Of a stretch of DNA of 64,000 nt, positions 1-8,897 are shown in pieces. The notes below the pieces were generated by a model, which saw nothing but the letters and a program-made list of their open reading frames with translations, had not been told where the DNA came from and made no database searches. Each line of letters starts with the position of its first letter. Position 1 is the stretch's first letter. The position numbers were made by a program, and so were the translations under genes. The DNA comes from Streptomyces atratus. Lineage in GTDB: Bacteria; Actinomycetota; Actinomycetes; Streptomycetales; Streptomycetaceae. The stretch covers positions 142,562 through 206,561 of the forward strand of contig NZ_FPJO01000012.1 in assembly GCF_900119365.1 (NCBI RefSeq). Reading direction: 5' to 3'.

Positions 1-1
1 G

Positions 2-535
2 ATCAGCCGGATCATGGACGTGCTGCTCTCCTTCCCGCAGCTCCTCTTCATCATCTCCCTGGTCTCGGTCCTCCCCGACGATCTGCTCGGACTGACCGGC
101 AGCGGCGTGCGCATCGCCGTACTCGTCGCCGTCATCGGCTTCTTCGGCTGGCCGTACGTGGGACGCATCGTCCGCGGGCAGACGCTCTCGCTGCGCGAGC
201 GCGAGTACGTGGAGGCCGCGCGCAGCCTGGGCGGCGGACGGACGTACATCCTCTTCCGCGAGCTGCTGCCCAACCTGGTGGCGCCGATCACCGTCTACGC
301 GACGCTCATGATCCCCACCAACATCCTCACCGAAGCGGCCCTGAGCTTCCTCGGTGCCGGTGTCCGGCCGCCCACCGCCTCCTGGGGCGGGATGCTGCGG
401 GACGCGCTGGAAACGTACGAGCACGACCCGATGTTCATGGTCTTCCCCGGCGTGACGATCTTCATCACCGTGCTGGCCTTCAACCTCTTCGGGGACGGGC
501 TGCGCGATGCCCTGGACCCCAAGGGGACCCGATAG
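2..535 (+). CDS. Oligopeptide/dipeptide ABC transporter permease (DppC-like), 5' truncated
   Basis: This is the C-terminal part of an inner-membrane permease of the DppC/OppC family, which forms half of the peptide channel. The reading frame is open to the left edge of the window, so the true start lies outside. Several hydrophobic segments are visible, and the EAA loop that docks the ATPase is present as EYVEAARSLGGG followed by a conserved ELLPNLVAPI stretch. The order is unusual in that this DppC-type permease precedes the binding protein while the DppB-type permease follows it. The gene ends 95 bases before the lipoprotein gene and is presumably in the same operon. Substrate cannot be read from sequence. 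Confidence 0.93.
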   Translation: MSRIMDVLLSFPQLLFIISLVSVLPDDLLGLTGSGVRIAVLVAVIGFFGWPYVGRIVRGQTLSLREREYVEAARSLGGGRTYILFRELLPNLVAPITVYATLMIPTNILTEAALSFLGAGVRPPTASWGGMLRDALETYEHDPMFMVFPGVTIFITVLAFNLFGDGLRDALDPKGTR

Positions 536-630
536 CCCACGACTTGCCCCTGCCGCATCGTCAGGTGGCTTTTCCCATGGTTCTCCGGCAAGCAACGGCC
601 TGGGACCGCGATCTCGGAGGTTACGAGAAA

Positions 631-2403
631 ATGTCCACAGTTACCTCGAAACGACGGCTCACCGCTGGTGCGGCCCTCGTGGTCGCGGCGCTGATGACCA
701 CCACGGCGTGCGGCGGCGGCGGCGAAGGCGAAGGCGGCGGCAAGTCGAAGGGCGCGGGCTTCAACGCTGCGTTCAACAAGGTCGCCAACCCGTCCACCAA
801 AAAGGGTGGAACGCTGAAGATGGTCGGCAAGCAGGACCTCGACTCCGCCGACCCCCAGCGTTCCTACTACGGCATGGCCTGGGACTTCATGCGCTTCTAC
901 ACCCGCCAGCTGGTCACGTACGACACCAAGCCGGGTGTGGCCTCCACCAAGCTGGTCGGCGACCTGGCCACCGGCCCGGGTGAGATCACGGACGGCGGCA
1001 AGACCTACACGTACAAGCTGCGTGATGGTCTGACCTGGGAGGACGGCTCGAAGCTGACCTCCAAGGACGTCAAGTACGGCATCGAGCGCATCTGGGCGAC
1101 GGACACCATCACCGGTGGCCCGCAGTACCTGAAGCAGACGCTGGATCCCAAGGGCGAGTACAAGGGCCCCTACAAGGACAAGTCCGCGGACAAGCTCGGC
1201 CTCAAGGCGATCGAGACGCCCGACGACAACACCATCGTCTTCAAGCTGCCCAAGCCCAACGGTGACTTCGAGCAGTTCCTCGCCATGCCGTCCGGCTCGC
1301 CCGTGAAGGCGGACAAGGACACCGGCGCGAAGTACACCCAGCGCCCGTTCTCCTCCGGCCCGTACAAGTTCGAGACGTACAAGCCGGGCAAGAGCATCGT
1401 GCTCGTCCGCAACGACAAGTGGCAGAAGGCCACCGACCCGCTGCGCGCCGCGCTCCCGGACAAGGTCACGGTGACGATCTCCGCCAACCTGGAGGAGAAC
1501 GACAAGAAGCTGATGGAGGGCGACTACGACGTCGACCTCAACGGCACCGGCATGACCCAGTCCGGCCGCGTCACCGCCGTCCAGGACCACAAGGACAGCG
1601 TCGACAACATGCAGACGTCCTTCGTCCGCTACGTCGCGCTCGTCCACACCGCCAAGCCGCTGGACGACGTCCACTGCCGCAAGGCCGTCTTCTACGCCAC
1701 GGACTTCGCCGGTCTCCAGCAGACCCGCGGTGGCGAGATCGCCGGTGGCGCGATCGCCAACAGCACCCTGCCGGTCTCCATCAAGGGTCACAGCGACTAC
1801 GACCCGTACGGCGTCCTCGCCCGCAAGGGCAAGCCGGACCTCGCCAAGGCCAAGGACGAGCTGAAGCAGTGCGGTCACCCGACCGGCTTCTCCACCAAGC
1901 TCACCGCCCGTAACAACAACCCGGGCGAGGTCGACGCCGCCGAGGCGCTCCAGGAGCAGCTCGGCAAGGTCGGCATCAAGATCGAGGTCGACCCGCTCGA
2001 CGGCGCCGAGGCGTCCAGCATCACCGGCTCGCCGTCCGTCGTGAAGAAGCGCGGCTACGGCATGACGATGAGCGGCTGGGGCCCCGACTTCCCGTCCGGC
2101 CAGGGCTTCGGCCAGCCGCTGTGGGACAGCCGGTTCCTCGCGGACACCGGTAACTACAACGAGTCCCAGATCAAGGACCCGCAGATCGACAAGCTCTTCG
2201 ACGACGCGATCGCGGAGACCGACCCGGTCAAGGCCGGCGAGATCTACAAGCAGGTCGACAAGCGGATCCTCGACCAGGCCGACTGGATGCCCTTCATCTA
2301 CGAGAAGAACATCACCTGGCGCGGCAGCCGTCTGACGAACGCCTACATGTCCGACGCCTACAACGGCCGTTACGACTACGTCTCGCTCGGCGTCGTCAAG
2401 TAG
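631..2403 (+). CDS. ABC transporter substrate-binding lipoprotein, family 5 (peptide-type)
   Basis: The 590-aa product is an extracellular solute-binding protein of the DppA/OppA family, tethered to the membrane. The N-terminus has a positively charged start (KRR), a hydrophobic stretch and a lipobox ending at Cys27 (TTTACGGG), followed by a Gly/Glu-rich linker. The ATG at 631 is chosen because GGAGG lies at 616-620. An in-frame upstream extension to 544 lacks a ribosome binding site and would spoil the signal peptide. The body carries family features such as YTYKLRDGLTWEDG and PSGSPVKADKD. It belongs to the transporter operon with the permeases and ATPases on either side. The family suggests peptides, but other ligands are possible. 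Confidence 0.95.
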   Translation: MSTVTSKRRLTAGAALVVAALMTTTACGGGGEGEGGGKSKGAGFNAAFNKVANPSTKKGGTLKMVGKQDLDSADPQRSYYGMAWDFMRFYTRQLVTYDTKPGVASTKLVGDLATGPGEITDGGKTYTYKLRDGLTWEDGSKLTSKDVKYGIERIWATDTITGGPQYLKQTLDPKGEYKGPYKDKSADKLGLKAIETPDDNTIVFKLPKPNGDFEQFLAMPSGSPVKADKDTGAKYTQRPFSSGPYKFETYKPGKSIVLVRNDKWQKATDPLRAALPDKVTVTISANLEENDKKLMEGDYDVDLNGTGMTQSGRVTAVQDHKDSVDNMQTSFVRYVALVHTAKPLDDVHCRKAVFYATDFAGLQQTRGGEIAGGAIANSTLPVSIKGHSDYDPYGVLARKGKPDLAKAKDELKQCGHPTGFSTKLTARNNNPGEVDAAEALQEQLGKVGIKIEVDPLDGAEASSITGSPSVVKKRGYGMTMSGWGPDFPSGQGFGQPLWDSRFLADTGNYNESQIKDPQIDKLFDDAIAETDPVKAGEIYKQVDKRILDQADWMPFIYEKNITWRGSRLTNAYMSDAYNGRYDYVSLGVVK

Positions 2404-2425
2404 TCGATGTAGTCAACAGCATTTG

Positions 2426-2444
2426 CAGTCAACCCGGTTGACTG
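2426..2444 (+). repeat. Small inverted repeat between binding protein and permease genes
   Basis: CAGTCAAC and GTTGACTG flank a 3-base loop just after the lipoprotein stop codon, giving an 8-bp stem. It is the first of two hairpins in this intercistronic gap and lacks a T-run, so it is more likely an mRNA-processing or stabilising structure than a complete terminator. That role is inferred. Confidence 0.55.
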
Positions 2445-2498
2445 TTCCACCGCCGCCGAAACCCGCCAGTCCGAAGGGCAGGTGAGGGCCGGGGCGAT

Positions 2499-2529
2499 GG
2501 CCGGGAGCCCCCACAAGGGGTTCCCGGCC
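2499..2529 (+). promoter_or_regulatory. Strong intercistronic hairpin
   Basis: A 13-bp stem (2499-2511 paired with 2517-2529, one G-T wobble) encloses a 5-base loop, 18 bases before the GTG of the downstream permease. In solute-transport operons, hairpins in this position commonly lower expression of the membrane genes relative to the binding protein. The hairpin also argues against starting the permease at the upstream GTG at 2482, because it would then be coding. Confidence 0.7.
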
Positions 2530-2547
2530 ACCGCCGGGCCGCACACA

Positions 2548-3549
2548 GTGCTTGCTTATCTCATCCGGCGCCTGTTCGCCGTAGTCATCATGGTGCTCGT
2601 CGTACTGCTCGCGACGTTCACCATCTTCTTCATGCTGCCCAAGTGGGCGGGTCAGGACGTCGCAGTCCTCTTCGCCGGCAAGGCCACGGGTGTCGAGCAG
2701 CTCCAGGGCATCCGGATCAAACTGGGTCTCGACGACCCCCTCCTCGTCCAGTTCTGGGACTTCGTCAAGGGCATCCCGATGGGGCGCGACTACGCGAACG
2801 GTGACGACGTCACCCACTGCGCCGCTCCCTGCTTCGGCTATTCCTTCCGCACGGAGGTCCCGGTCTGGACCACCCTCAAGGACGCGCTGCCCGTCACCGG
2901 CGCGCTCGCCGCGGGCGCCTGCGTCCTGTGGCTCCTCGGCGGCGTCGCCACCGGTGTGGTCTCCGCGCTCCGGCGCGGCAGCATCTGGGACCGTGCCGCG
3001 ATGACCACCGCGCTCGCCGGTGTCTCGCTGCCGATCTTCTTCACCGGCATGGTCGCCATGGGCCTGTTCGTGCACAACTTCGGCTGGGTGCACATCGCCG
3101 ACAACCTCTCCACGGACGACGGCATCGGCACCTGGTTCCAGACCCTGATCCTGCCGTGGATCGTGCTCGCCTTCCTGAACGCGGCGATGTACGCCCGCCT
3201 CACCAGGGCCACCATGCTCGAAGTGCTCGGCGAGGACTACATCCGTACCGCCCGTTCCAAGGGGCTGGGCGAGGGCACCGTCATCACCCGGCACGCCCTG
3301 CGTTCCGCGATGACGCCGATCCTCACCGTCTTCGGCCTCGACATCGGCGTGCTCCTCGGTGGTGCCGTCCTCACCGAGTCCACGTTCAACCTGCCCGGTC
3401 TCGGGCTCGCCGCGGTCCAGGCGATCAGCAACAAGGACCTGCCGGTGATTCTCGGCGTCACCCTGTTCGCGGCTCTCGCGATCGCCGTCGCCAACCTCGT
3501 CGTCGACATCATGTACGCCGTCATCGACCCGCGAGTGAGGCTGGGATGA
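2548..3549 (+). CDS. Oligopeptide/dipeptide ABC transporter permease (DppB-like)
   Basis: The 333-aa inner-membrane permease is the partner of the truncated DppC-like protein. The GTG at 2548 gives the family-typical N-terminus MLAYLIRRLFAVVIM with the first membrane helix. An earlier in-frame GTG at 2482 is disfavoured because a hairpin would fall inside the gene. About six membrane segments are seen, and the cytoplasmic EAA loop is around residues 229-240 (EDYIRTARSKGL). The segment around residues 80-100 contains two cysteines (THCAAPC). The stop overlaps the ATG of the next gene (ATGA), which implies translational coupling. Confidence 0.93.
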   Translation: MLAYLIRRLFAVVIMVLVVLLATFTIFFMLPKWAGQDVAVLFAGKATGVEQLQGIRIKLGLDDPLLVQFWDFVKGIPMGRDYANGDDVTHCAAPCFGYSFRTEVPVWTTLKDALPVTGALAAGACVLWLLGGVATGVVSALRRGSIWDRAAMTTALAGVSLPIFFTGMVAMGLFVHNFGWVHIADNLSTDDGIGTWFQTLILPWIVLAFLNAAMYARLTRATMLEVLGEDYIRTARSKGLGEGTVITRHALRSAMTPILTVFGLDIGVLLGGAVLTESTFNLPGLGLAAVQAISNKDLPVILGVTLFAALAIAVANLVVDIMYAVIDPRVRLG

Positions 3550-4646
3550 CCGAACTGCACAAGAGCGGTGCCGCGCTGGGAGAACCCTCCCCGGCCGGCT
3601 CGCCCGCTCCCACCGCCTTCCTCGAAGTGCGCGACCTCAGGGTGCACTTCCCGACCGACGACGGCCTGGTCAAGTCCGTCGACGGGCTCAACTTCCAGCT
3701 GGAGAAGGGCAAGACCCTCGGCATCGTCGGCGAGTCCGGCTCCGGCAAGTCGGTCACCTCGCTGGGCATCATGGGCCTGCACACCGCCGGCCAGTACGGC
3801 AAGCGCAAGGCCCAGGTCTCCGGCGAGATCTGGCTGGACGGCAAGGAGCTGCTCTCCGCCGATCCCGACGAGGTGCGCAAGCTGCGCGGCCGCGACATGG
3901 CCATGATCTTCCAGGACCCGCTGTCCGCGCTGCACCCGTACTACACGATCGGCAAGCAGATCGTGGAGGCGTACCGGGTCCATCACAGCGTCGACAAGAA
4001 GACCGCCCGCAAGCGGGCCGTCGAGATGCTCGACCGGGTCGGCATCCCGCAGCCCGACAAACGCGTCGACAGCTACCCGCACGAGTTCTCCGGCGGCATG
4101 CGCCAGCGCGCGATGATCGCCATGTCGCTGGTCAACAACCCCGAGCTGCTGATCGCCGACGAGCCGACGACCGCGCTGGACGTCACGGTCCAGGCGCAGA
4201 TCCTCGACCTGATCCGGGACCTGCAGAAGGAATTCGGCTCCGCGGTCATCATCATCACCCACGACCTGGGCGTCGTGGCCGAGCTCGCCGACGACATCCT
4301 GGTGATGTACGGCGGTCGCTGCGTGGAGCGCGGACCGGCCGAGAAGGTGTTCTACGAGCCCCGGCACCCCTACACCTGGGGCCTGCTGGGTTCGATGCCG
4401 CGCCTCGACCGTGACCAGACCGACCGGCTCATCCCGGTCAAGGGTTCCCCGCCGTCGCTCATCAACATCCCCTCGGGCTGCGCCTTCAACCCGCGCTGCC
4501 CGTACGCGGACGTGCCCAAGGACGACGTCACCCGCACCGTACGGCCCGAGCTCCAGGAGGTCGGCAGCCGGCACTGGGCGGCCTGCCACATGTCGCCGGA
4601 GCAGCGGGAGCGTATCTGGACCGAAGAGATTGCGCCCAAGCTGTGA
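3546..4646 (+). CDS. Peptide ABC transporter ATPase (DppD/OppD-like)
   Basis: The 366-aa cytoplasmic ATPase energises peptide import. Visible motifs are Walker A GESGSGKS at about residues 62-69, ABC signature SGGMRQR at about 182-188 and Walker B LLIADEPTTALD from about 201. The C-terminal extension with CAFNPRCPYA is the Cys-containing tail typical of OppD/DppD proteins. The ATG at 3546 overlaps the permease stop, and the last codons overlap the GTG of the next ATPase (GTGA). A non-canonical, proline-rich N-terminal segment of about 25 residues precedes the ABC domain. Confidence 0.95.
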   Translation: MTELHKSGAALGEPSPAGSPAPTAFLEVRDLRVHFPTDDGLVKSVDGLNFQLEKGKTLGIVGESGSGKSVTSLGIMGLHTAGQYGKRKAQVSGEIWLDGKELLSADPDEVRKLRGRDMAMIFQDPLSALHPYYTIGKQIVEAYRVHHSVDKKTARKRAVEMLDRVGIPQPDKRVDSYPHEFSGGMRQRAMIAMSLVNNPELLIADEPTTALDVTVQAQILDLIRDLQKEFGSAVIIITHDLGVVAELADDILVMYGGRCVERGPAEKVFYEPRHPYTWGLLGSMPRLDRDQTDRLIPVKGSPPSLINIPSGCAFNPRCPYADVPKDDVTRTVRPELQEVGSRHWAACHMSPEQRERIWTEEIAPKL

Positions 4647-5878
4647 GCGAGGACAAGGCCGTGACGAGCGAGGACAAGGGCGTGGACGTTCCGGCGCAGA
4701 GGTCTGCCGGGCACGGCGCGCCGGCCGGTGACACCGCCTCCCGCGAGGTGCTGCTCAAGGTGACCGGGCTGCAGAAGCACTTCCCCATCAAGAAGGGGCT
4801 GCTGCAGCGCAACGCCGGTGCCGTGAAGGCCGTCGACGGGATCGACTTCGAGGTGCGCTCGGGGGAGACCCTGGGCGTCGTCGGCGAGTCCGGCTGCGGG
4901 AAGTCGACGATGGGCCGGCTGATCACCCGGCTGCTCGAACCCACCGCGGGGAAGATCGAGTTCGAGGGCAAGGACATCACGCACCTCGGCGTGGGCGGCA
5001 TGCGCCCGATGCGCCGGGACATGCAGATGATCTTCCAGGACCCGTACTCCTCGCTGAACCCGCGGCACACGATCGGCACGATCGTGGGCGCCCCCTTCAA
5101 GCTCCAGGGCGTCACGCCCGACGGCGGCGTGAAGAAGGAGGTGCAGCGGCTGCTGGAGGTCGTGGGCCTGAACCCCGAGCACTACAACCGCTATCCGCAC
5201 GAGTTCTCCGGCGGTCAACGCCAGCGCATCGGGATCGCCCGCGCCCTGGCGCTCAACCCGAAGCTGGTCGTGGCGGACGAGCCGGTGTCGGCGCTGGACG
5301 TCTCGATCCAGGCGCAGGTGGTGAACCTGCTCGACGACCTCCAGAGCGAGCTCGGCCTGACGTACGTGATCATCGCCCATGACCTCTCGGTCGTCCGGCA
5401 CGTCTCGGACCGGATCGCGGTGATGTACCTCGGCAAGATCGTGGAGCTGGCCGACCGCGAGTCGCTCTACAAGGCGCCGATGCACCCGTACACCAAGGCG
5501 CTGCTCTCGGCGGTCCCGATCCCGGACCCGAAGCGCCGTTCGGCCAAGAGCGAGCGGATCCTGCTCAAGGGCGACGTGCCTTCGCCGATCTCACCGCCAA
5601 GCGGCTGCCGCTTCCACACCCGGTGCTGGAAGGCGACGGAGGTCTGCAAGACGCAGGAGCCGCCGCTGGCCGCGCTGAAGACCGGGCACCAGGTGGCCTG
5701 CCACCACCCGGAGAACGCACCGGACCAGGTGCCGGGCGAGACGGTGACGGCGGCGGCGCGCGAGGCGATCGAGATCGTCGAGGTGCGCAAGCCCTCGGCG
5801 GACGAGCCCGAGGCCGCCGAGCCCGCGGCGGACGGCACCGCCTCGACCGATACGCCGGAGGACAATCCGAAGGAGTAG
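4643..5878 (+). CDS. Peptide ABC transporter ATPase (DppF/OppF-like)
   Basis: This is the second ATPase of the transporter, 411 aa, and probably forms a heterodimer with the preceding one. It has Walker A GESGCGKS at about residues 80-87, signature SGGQRQR near 189 and Walker B LVVADEPVSALD near 207. The OppF-type tail is present (GCRFHTRCW). The last 60 or so residues are Glu/Ala/Pro-rich and probably disordered, which makes it longer than the usual family length of about 330. The GTG start overlaps the upstream stop by four bases. It is the last gene of the operon. Confidence 0.95.
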   Translation: MSEDKAVTSEDKGVDVPAQRSAGHGAPAGDTASREVLLKVTGLQKHFPIKKGLLQRNAGAVKAVDGIDFEVRSGETLGVVGESGCGKSTMGRLITRLLEPTAGKIEFEGKDITHLGVGGMRPMRRDMQMIFQDPYSSLNPRHTIGTIVGAPFKLQGVTPDGGVKKEVQRLLEVVGLNPEHYNRYPHEFSGGQRQRIGIARALALNPKLVVADEPVSALDVSIQAQVVNLLDDLQSELGLTYVIIAHDLSVVRHVSDRIAVMYLGKIVELADRESLYKAPMHPYTKALLSAVPIPDPKRRSAKSERILLKGDVPSPISPPSGCRFHTRCWKATEVCKTQEPPLAALKTGHQVACHHPENAPDQVPGETVTAAAREAIEIVEVRKPSADEPEAAEPAADGTASTDTPEDNPKE

Positions 5879-5896
5879 TACCGGCACAATTGCCCG

Positions 5897-6568
5897 GTGC
5901 TCAACGAACTGTTCACGCCCTCCGTCCAGCATGCGCTCGACATCGTCGGAATCTTCGTCTTCGCGATCTCCGGCGCTCTGCTCGCCGTACGCAAGAACTT
6001 CGATGTCTTCGGCATCGCGGTGCTCGCCGAGGTGACCGCGCTGGGCGGAGGGCTGTTCCGTGACATCGTGATCGGGGCGGTCCCGCCCGCGGCGTTCACG
6101 GATCTCGGCTACTTCACCACCCCGCTCCTCGCCGCCGTCCTGGTGTTCTTCCTGCATCCGCACGTCGAGCGGATCCAGGTGGGCGTCAATGTCTTCGACG
6201 CGGCGGGCCTCGGGCTGTTCTGCGTCACGGGCACGGTCAAGGCGTACGACTACGGCCTGGGCCTCACCGCGTCGGCGGCCCTGGGGCTCGCCACCGCGGT
6301 CGGCGGCGGTGTGCTGCGCGACGTACTGGCCAACGAGGTGCCCTCGCTGCTGCGCTGGGACCGCGACCTGTACGCGGTCCCCGCCATCGTCGGCGCCACG
6401 ACGACCGTCCTGTGCATCCGCTTCGGGGCGCTCAACGCGTTCACCAGCGGCACCGCAGTGATCGCCGCCTTCGCGCTGCGGCTGCTGTCGATGCGCTACC
6501 ACTGGCGGGCCCCGCGCGCCTACAACCGGAAGTCCGCGACGGCCGAGGAGAGCTCGGCGACCACCTGA
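5897..6568 (+). CDS. TRIC-type / UPF0126 membrane channel protein
   Basis: The 223-aa, about seven-helix membrane protein consists of two repeated UPF0126 modules, each with the glycine-rich signature (ALGGGLFRDIVIG and AVGGGVLRDVLANE). Bacterial members of the TRIC family form trimeric cation channels; the specificity here is unknown. The GTG start lies only 6 bases after a -10-like CACAAT (5885-5890) and has no Shine-Dalgarno sequence, so a leaderless transcript is likely. It starts 18 bases after the transporter operon and may also be read through from it. Confidence 0.9.
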   Translation: MLNELFTPSVQHALDIVGIFVFAISGALLAVRKNFDVFGIAVLAEVTALGGGLFRDIVIGAVPPAAFTDLGYFTTPLLAAVLVFFLHPHVERIQVGVNVFDAAGLGLFCVTGTVKAYDYGLGLTASAALGLATAVGGGVLRDVLANEVPSLLRWDRDLYAVPAIVGATTTVLCIRFGALNAFTSGTAVIAAFALRLLSMRYHWRAPRAYNRKSATAEESSATT

Positions 6569-6677
6569 GGCGGGGCTGCGGCCCCGTGAGGCAGGAGCTG
6601 CGGCCCCAGCGATCCGGCGCTGTGATCCCCGCCAAAAAGCTACCGCTCAGTAATACGATCGGTGTACGGTGCATCGC

Positions 6678-7556
6678 ATGGCACAGGCAACAGAGCAGGC
6701 AGCAGAGCGGGCGGCGCAGGCCGGACCGGCGACCATCGGGAACAGCGAGTTCGACCGCGACACCGCCGTCACCCTTCGCGAAGAGGGCGTCTACGACGCC
6801 GAGCTCTCCGCCGGCTGGACGATCATCAACGCGGTCAACGGCGGCTACCTGCTGGCCATGCTCGGCCGCGCGCTCGGCGAGGCCCTGCCGCACCCGGACC
6901 CCTTCTCCGTCTCCGCGCACTACCTCACCGCGTCCGTCCCCGGCCCCGCAGTGATCCGGACCCAGACCGTCCGCACCGGCCGCACGCTCTCCACCGGCCA
7001 GGCTTCCCTCTTCCAGTACGCGGAGGACGGCACCGAGGTCGAACGCATCCGGGTCATCGCCACCTACGGCGACCTGGACGGCCTCTCCGACGAGGTCCGC
7101 ACCTCGGCGAAGCCGCCGGCCTTCCCGCCGCTGGAGCACTGCCTCGGCCCGAGCGACGGCCCGGCCCCGATCCCCGGCAGCTCCGCGATCACCGGGCGGC
7201 TCGACATCAAGCTCGACCCGGCGACGATCGGCTGGGCCATCGGGCAGCCGTCCGGCAAGGGCGAGATGCGCGGCTGGTTCGGCCTCGCGGACGGCCGCGA
7301 CGCCGACCCGCTCTCGCTGCTGCTCACCGTCGACGCGCTGCCGCCCACCTCGTTCGAGCTGGGTCTCAAGGGCTGGACGCCGACCATCGAGCTCACCACT
7401 CACATCCGCTGCCGCCCGGCCCCCGGACCGCTGCGTGTCTCCATCACCACCCGCAACCTCGCGGGCGGATTCCTGGAGGAGGACGCGGACGTCTGGGACA
7501 GCGCGGACCGGCTGGTGGCCCAGTCCCGCCAGCTGGCGCGCGCACCGCGCTCCTGA
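6678..7556 (+). CDS. Acyl-CoA thioesterase family protein (TesB-like, double hotdog)
   Basis: The 292-aa soluble protein has two hotdog-like halves, as in TesB acyl-CoA thioesterases. The first half contains GWTIINAVNGGYLLAML and HYLTASVPG, the second a substrate-pocket region PPTSFELGLKGWTPTIELT. It would hydrolyse acyl-CoA to free acid and CoA, with unknown chain specificity. The ATG at 6678 is chosen; an in-frame GTG at 6669 is possible. There is no ribosome binding site, and TACGGT lies 7 bases before the ATG, so the mRNA may be leaderless. Confidence 0.85.
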   Translation: MAQATEQAAERAAQAGPATIGNSEFDRDTAVTLREEGVYDAELSAGWTIINAVNGGYLLAMLGRALGEALPHPDPFSVSAHYLTASVPGPAVIRTQTVRTGRTLSTGQASLFQYAEDGTEVERIRVIATYGDLDGLSDEVRTSAKPPAFPPLEHCLGPSDGPAPIPGSSAITGRLDIKLDPATIGWAIGQPSGKGEMRGWFGLADGRDADPLSLLLTVDALPPTSFELGLKGWTPTIELTTHIRCRPAPGPLRVSITTRNLAGGFLEEDADVWDSADRLVAQSRQLARAPRS

Positions 7557-7616
7557 CGGCCGGCGGAGGCAGGGGGAGGGGCAGGAGCGGAGGCCGCGGC
7601 GGGGGAAGCCGGTGAG

Positions 7617-8262
7617 GTGAAATCCGACCGGCTGCTCTCGATCCTCCTGCTGCTCCAGACCCGCGGCCCGGTGCCCGCCACCGAGCTCGCCGAGCGCCTC
7701 GAAGTCTCCGTGCGCACCATCCACCGGGACATCGAGGCGCTCTCCGCCTCCGGCGTCCCGGTCTACGCCGAGCGGGGGCGGCACGGCGGCATCGCGCTGC
7801 TGCCGATGTCACCGGGCTCACCGCCGGCGAGGCGCGCGCCCTCTTCGTCCTCGCCGCCGAGGGCGCCCATGCCGCGCTCGGCCTCGACGCGGCGCTCGGG
7901 TCGGCGCTGCGCAAGGTGATGGCCGCCCTGCCCGAACCGCACCGGCCCGCCGCCGAACTGACCAGCAGACGGATCCTGGTCGACCCGGTGCGCTGGATGA
8001 GCGGCCCGCAGCCGGCCGTCGACGTGTCCGAACTCCACGAGGCCGTCTTCGCCGACCGGCGATTGCGGCTGAGCTACCGCCACAGCGGTACGAGTACCCC
8101 GCGCACCTGCACCGTCGAGTACGGCCTCGTCGTGAAGGCGGGCGTCTGGTACCTGGTGGCGGACCGGGACGGAGTGCCCCGGCTCTTCAGGGCCGACCGG
8201 GTGCGGCGCGCCACCCTCATGGACGAAGCGGTCGTGCGCCGGCCCGGGGTGGAGCCGGCCGC
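7617..8262 (+). pseudogene. YafY/WYL-type transcriptional regulator, frameshifted and 3' truncated
   Basis: The N-terminal DeoR-like winged helix is intact (LLLLQTRGPVPATELAERLE, then SVRTIHRDIEAL). At about 7803-7805 the reading frame breaks: after GIALLP the sequence continues in another frame as DVTGLTAGEARALFVLAAEG, with the few residues that normally link these parts missing. A short deletion that is not a multiple of three is the simplest cause. The second frame runs through the WYL domain (FADRRLRLSYRHSG, VVKAGVWYLVADRDG) and then stops resembling the family at about 8262, where sequence of an unrelated gene on the other strand begins. The family's last 50 or so residues are gone. It is unlikely to make a working regulator. 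Confidence 0.8.
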
Positions 8263-8264
8263 CG

Positions 8265-8590
8265 ATAGAGTCCGCCCAGCATCAGCAGGTCCTCCTCGCT
8301 CCAGCCCCGGGACTCCGGCTCCTCGGCGAGCGCCGCAGCCACCTCCTCGGCGAACCGCCGCAGTTGGGCCGCTATGGCCTCGCGGACCGGGCCGACGCCG
8401 CCGTGCTGTTCATGGGCGATGAAGCGGAAGTGGGCGGGCTGCTCGCAGACGTGACGCAAGGTCAGTTCGACGCTGCGGTCCAGGCGTTCCTAGCTGTCAC
8501 CGGTCTCGGCGAGCGTCGCGCCGATCACTCCGTGCAGGCTGCCCAGCGCCTCCTCGACGAGCGCCACGCCGAGCGCGCCCTCGTCCGGTC
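8265..8590 (-). pseudogene. TetR-family regulator remnant
   Basis: Reading the minus strand gives a TetR-type ligand-binding region: EGALGVALVEEALGSLHGV, then LAETGDS, an in-frame TAG at 8490-8492, then ERLDRSVELTLRHVCEQPAH, FRFIAHEQHGGVGPVREAI and EEDLLMLGGLY. Both the DNA-binding N-terminus and the last helix are missing. The C-terminal end is fused directly to the truncated WYL gene on the opposite strand at about 8262-8265. The stop codon and the missing HTH show that it is dead. Family assignment rests on pattern recognition of the ligand-binding domain. Confidence 0.65.
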
Positions 8591-8705
8591 CACCTCCCGC
8601 CGCGGCCGCGCCCTGCTCGGGTTCGCGCTCGGCATCGCCGACCTCGTGGTCCTCGCCTTCCTCGTCGCCGGAAACGGCGTCGTCGCCTGGAACTTCGGCG
8701 GCTGA
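8591..8705 (+). pseudogene. C-terminal tail of a membrane protein gene (remnant)
   Basis: The plus strand reads RGRALLGFALGIADLVVLAF followed by LVAGNGVVAWNFGG and a stop, that is, one membrane helix and a short polar tail. Codons end almost entirely in G/C. No start or upstream part is present, because the antisense TetR remnant abuts it. The last 15 or so codons and the sequence after the stop are repeated upstream of the cysteine desulfurase gene (13968 on), where they read LLVTGNGLVARNFAG and stop. The intact gene is not in the window. Confidence 0.55.
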
Positions 8706-8786
8706 ACCGGGCGGAGCGGACCTCGCCGCCGCGGTGCTCGGGTCCCGGGACACCATGTGCCCGCCGTACGCCCCGCCTCGGGCTCG
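8658..8786 (+). repeat. Direct repeat copy A flanking the LuxR-subtilase pair
   Basis: The first 52 bases differ from copy B (13968-14142) at about five positions, and the last 47 at about four (both end in GCCCGCCGTACGCCCCGCC plus CGGGCTCG). The middle is about 45 bases shorter than in copy B. The repeat covers the tail of a membrane protein gene and the DNA after it. The two copies are in the same orientation and enclose about 5.2 kb. Confidence 0.8.
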
Positions 8787-8897
8787 CGGAAACCGTGGTG
8801 TCCTCTGATCGCTCGACAGGACCGCCCGCATCCTGTTCGATCATGGATGGCACAGCGGGCGTCCGTCTGGGGTGGGCTGCGGCGAGGGAGAGGGTGC

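Noticed and set aside
8364..8705. Full plus-strand open frame as one membrane protein gene
   Set aside because: Its first two thirds are antisense to the TetR remnant and only the last 38 or so codons look like a real membrane-protein tail.
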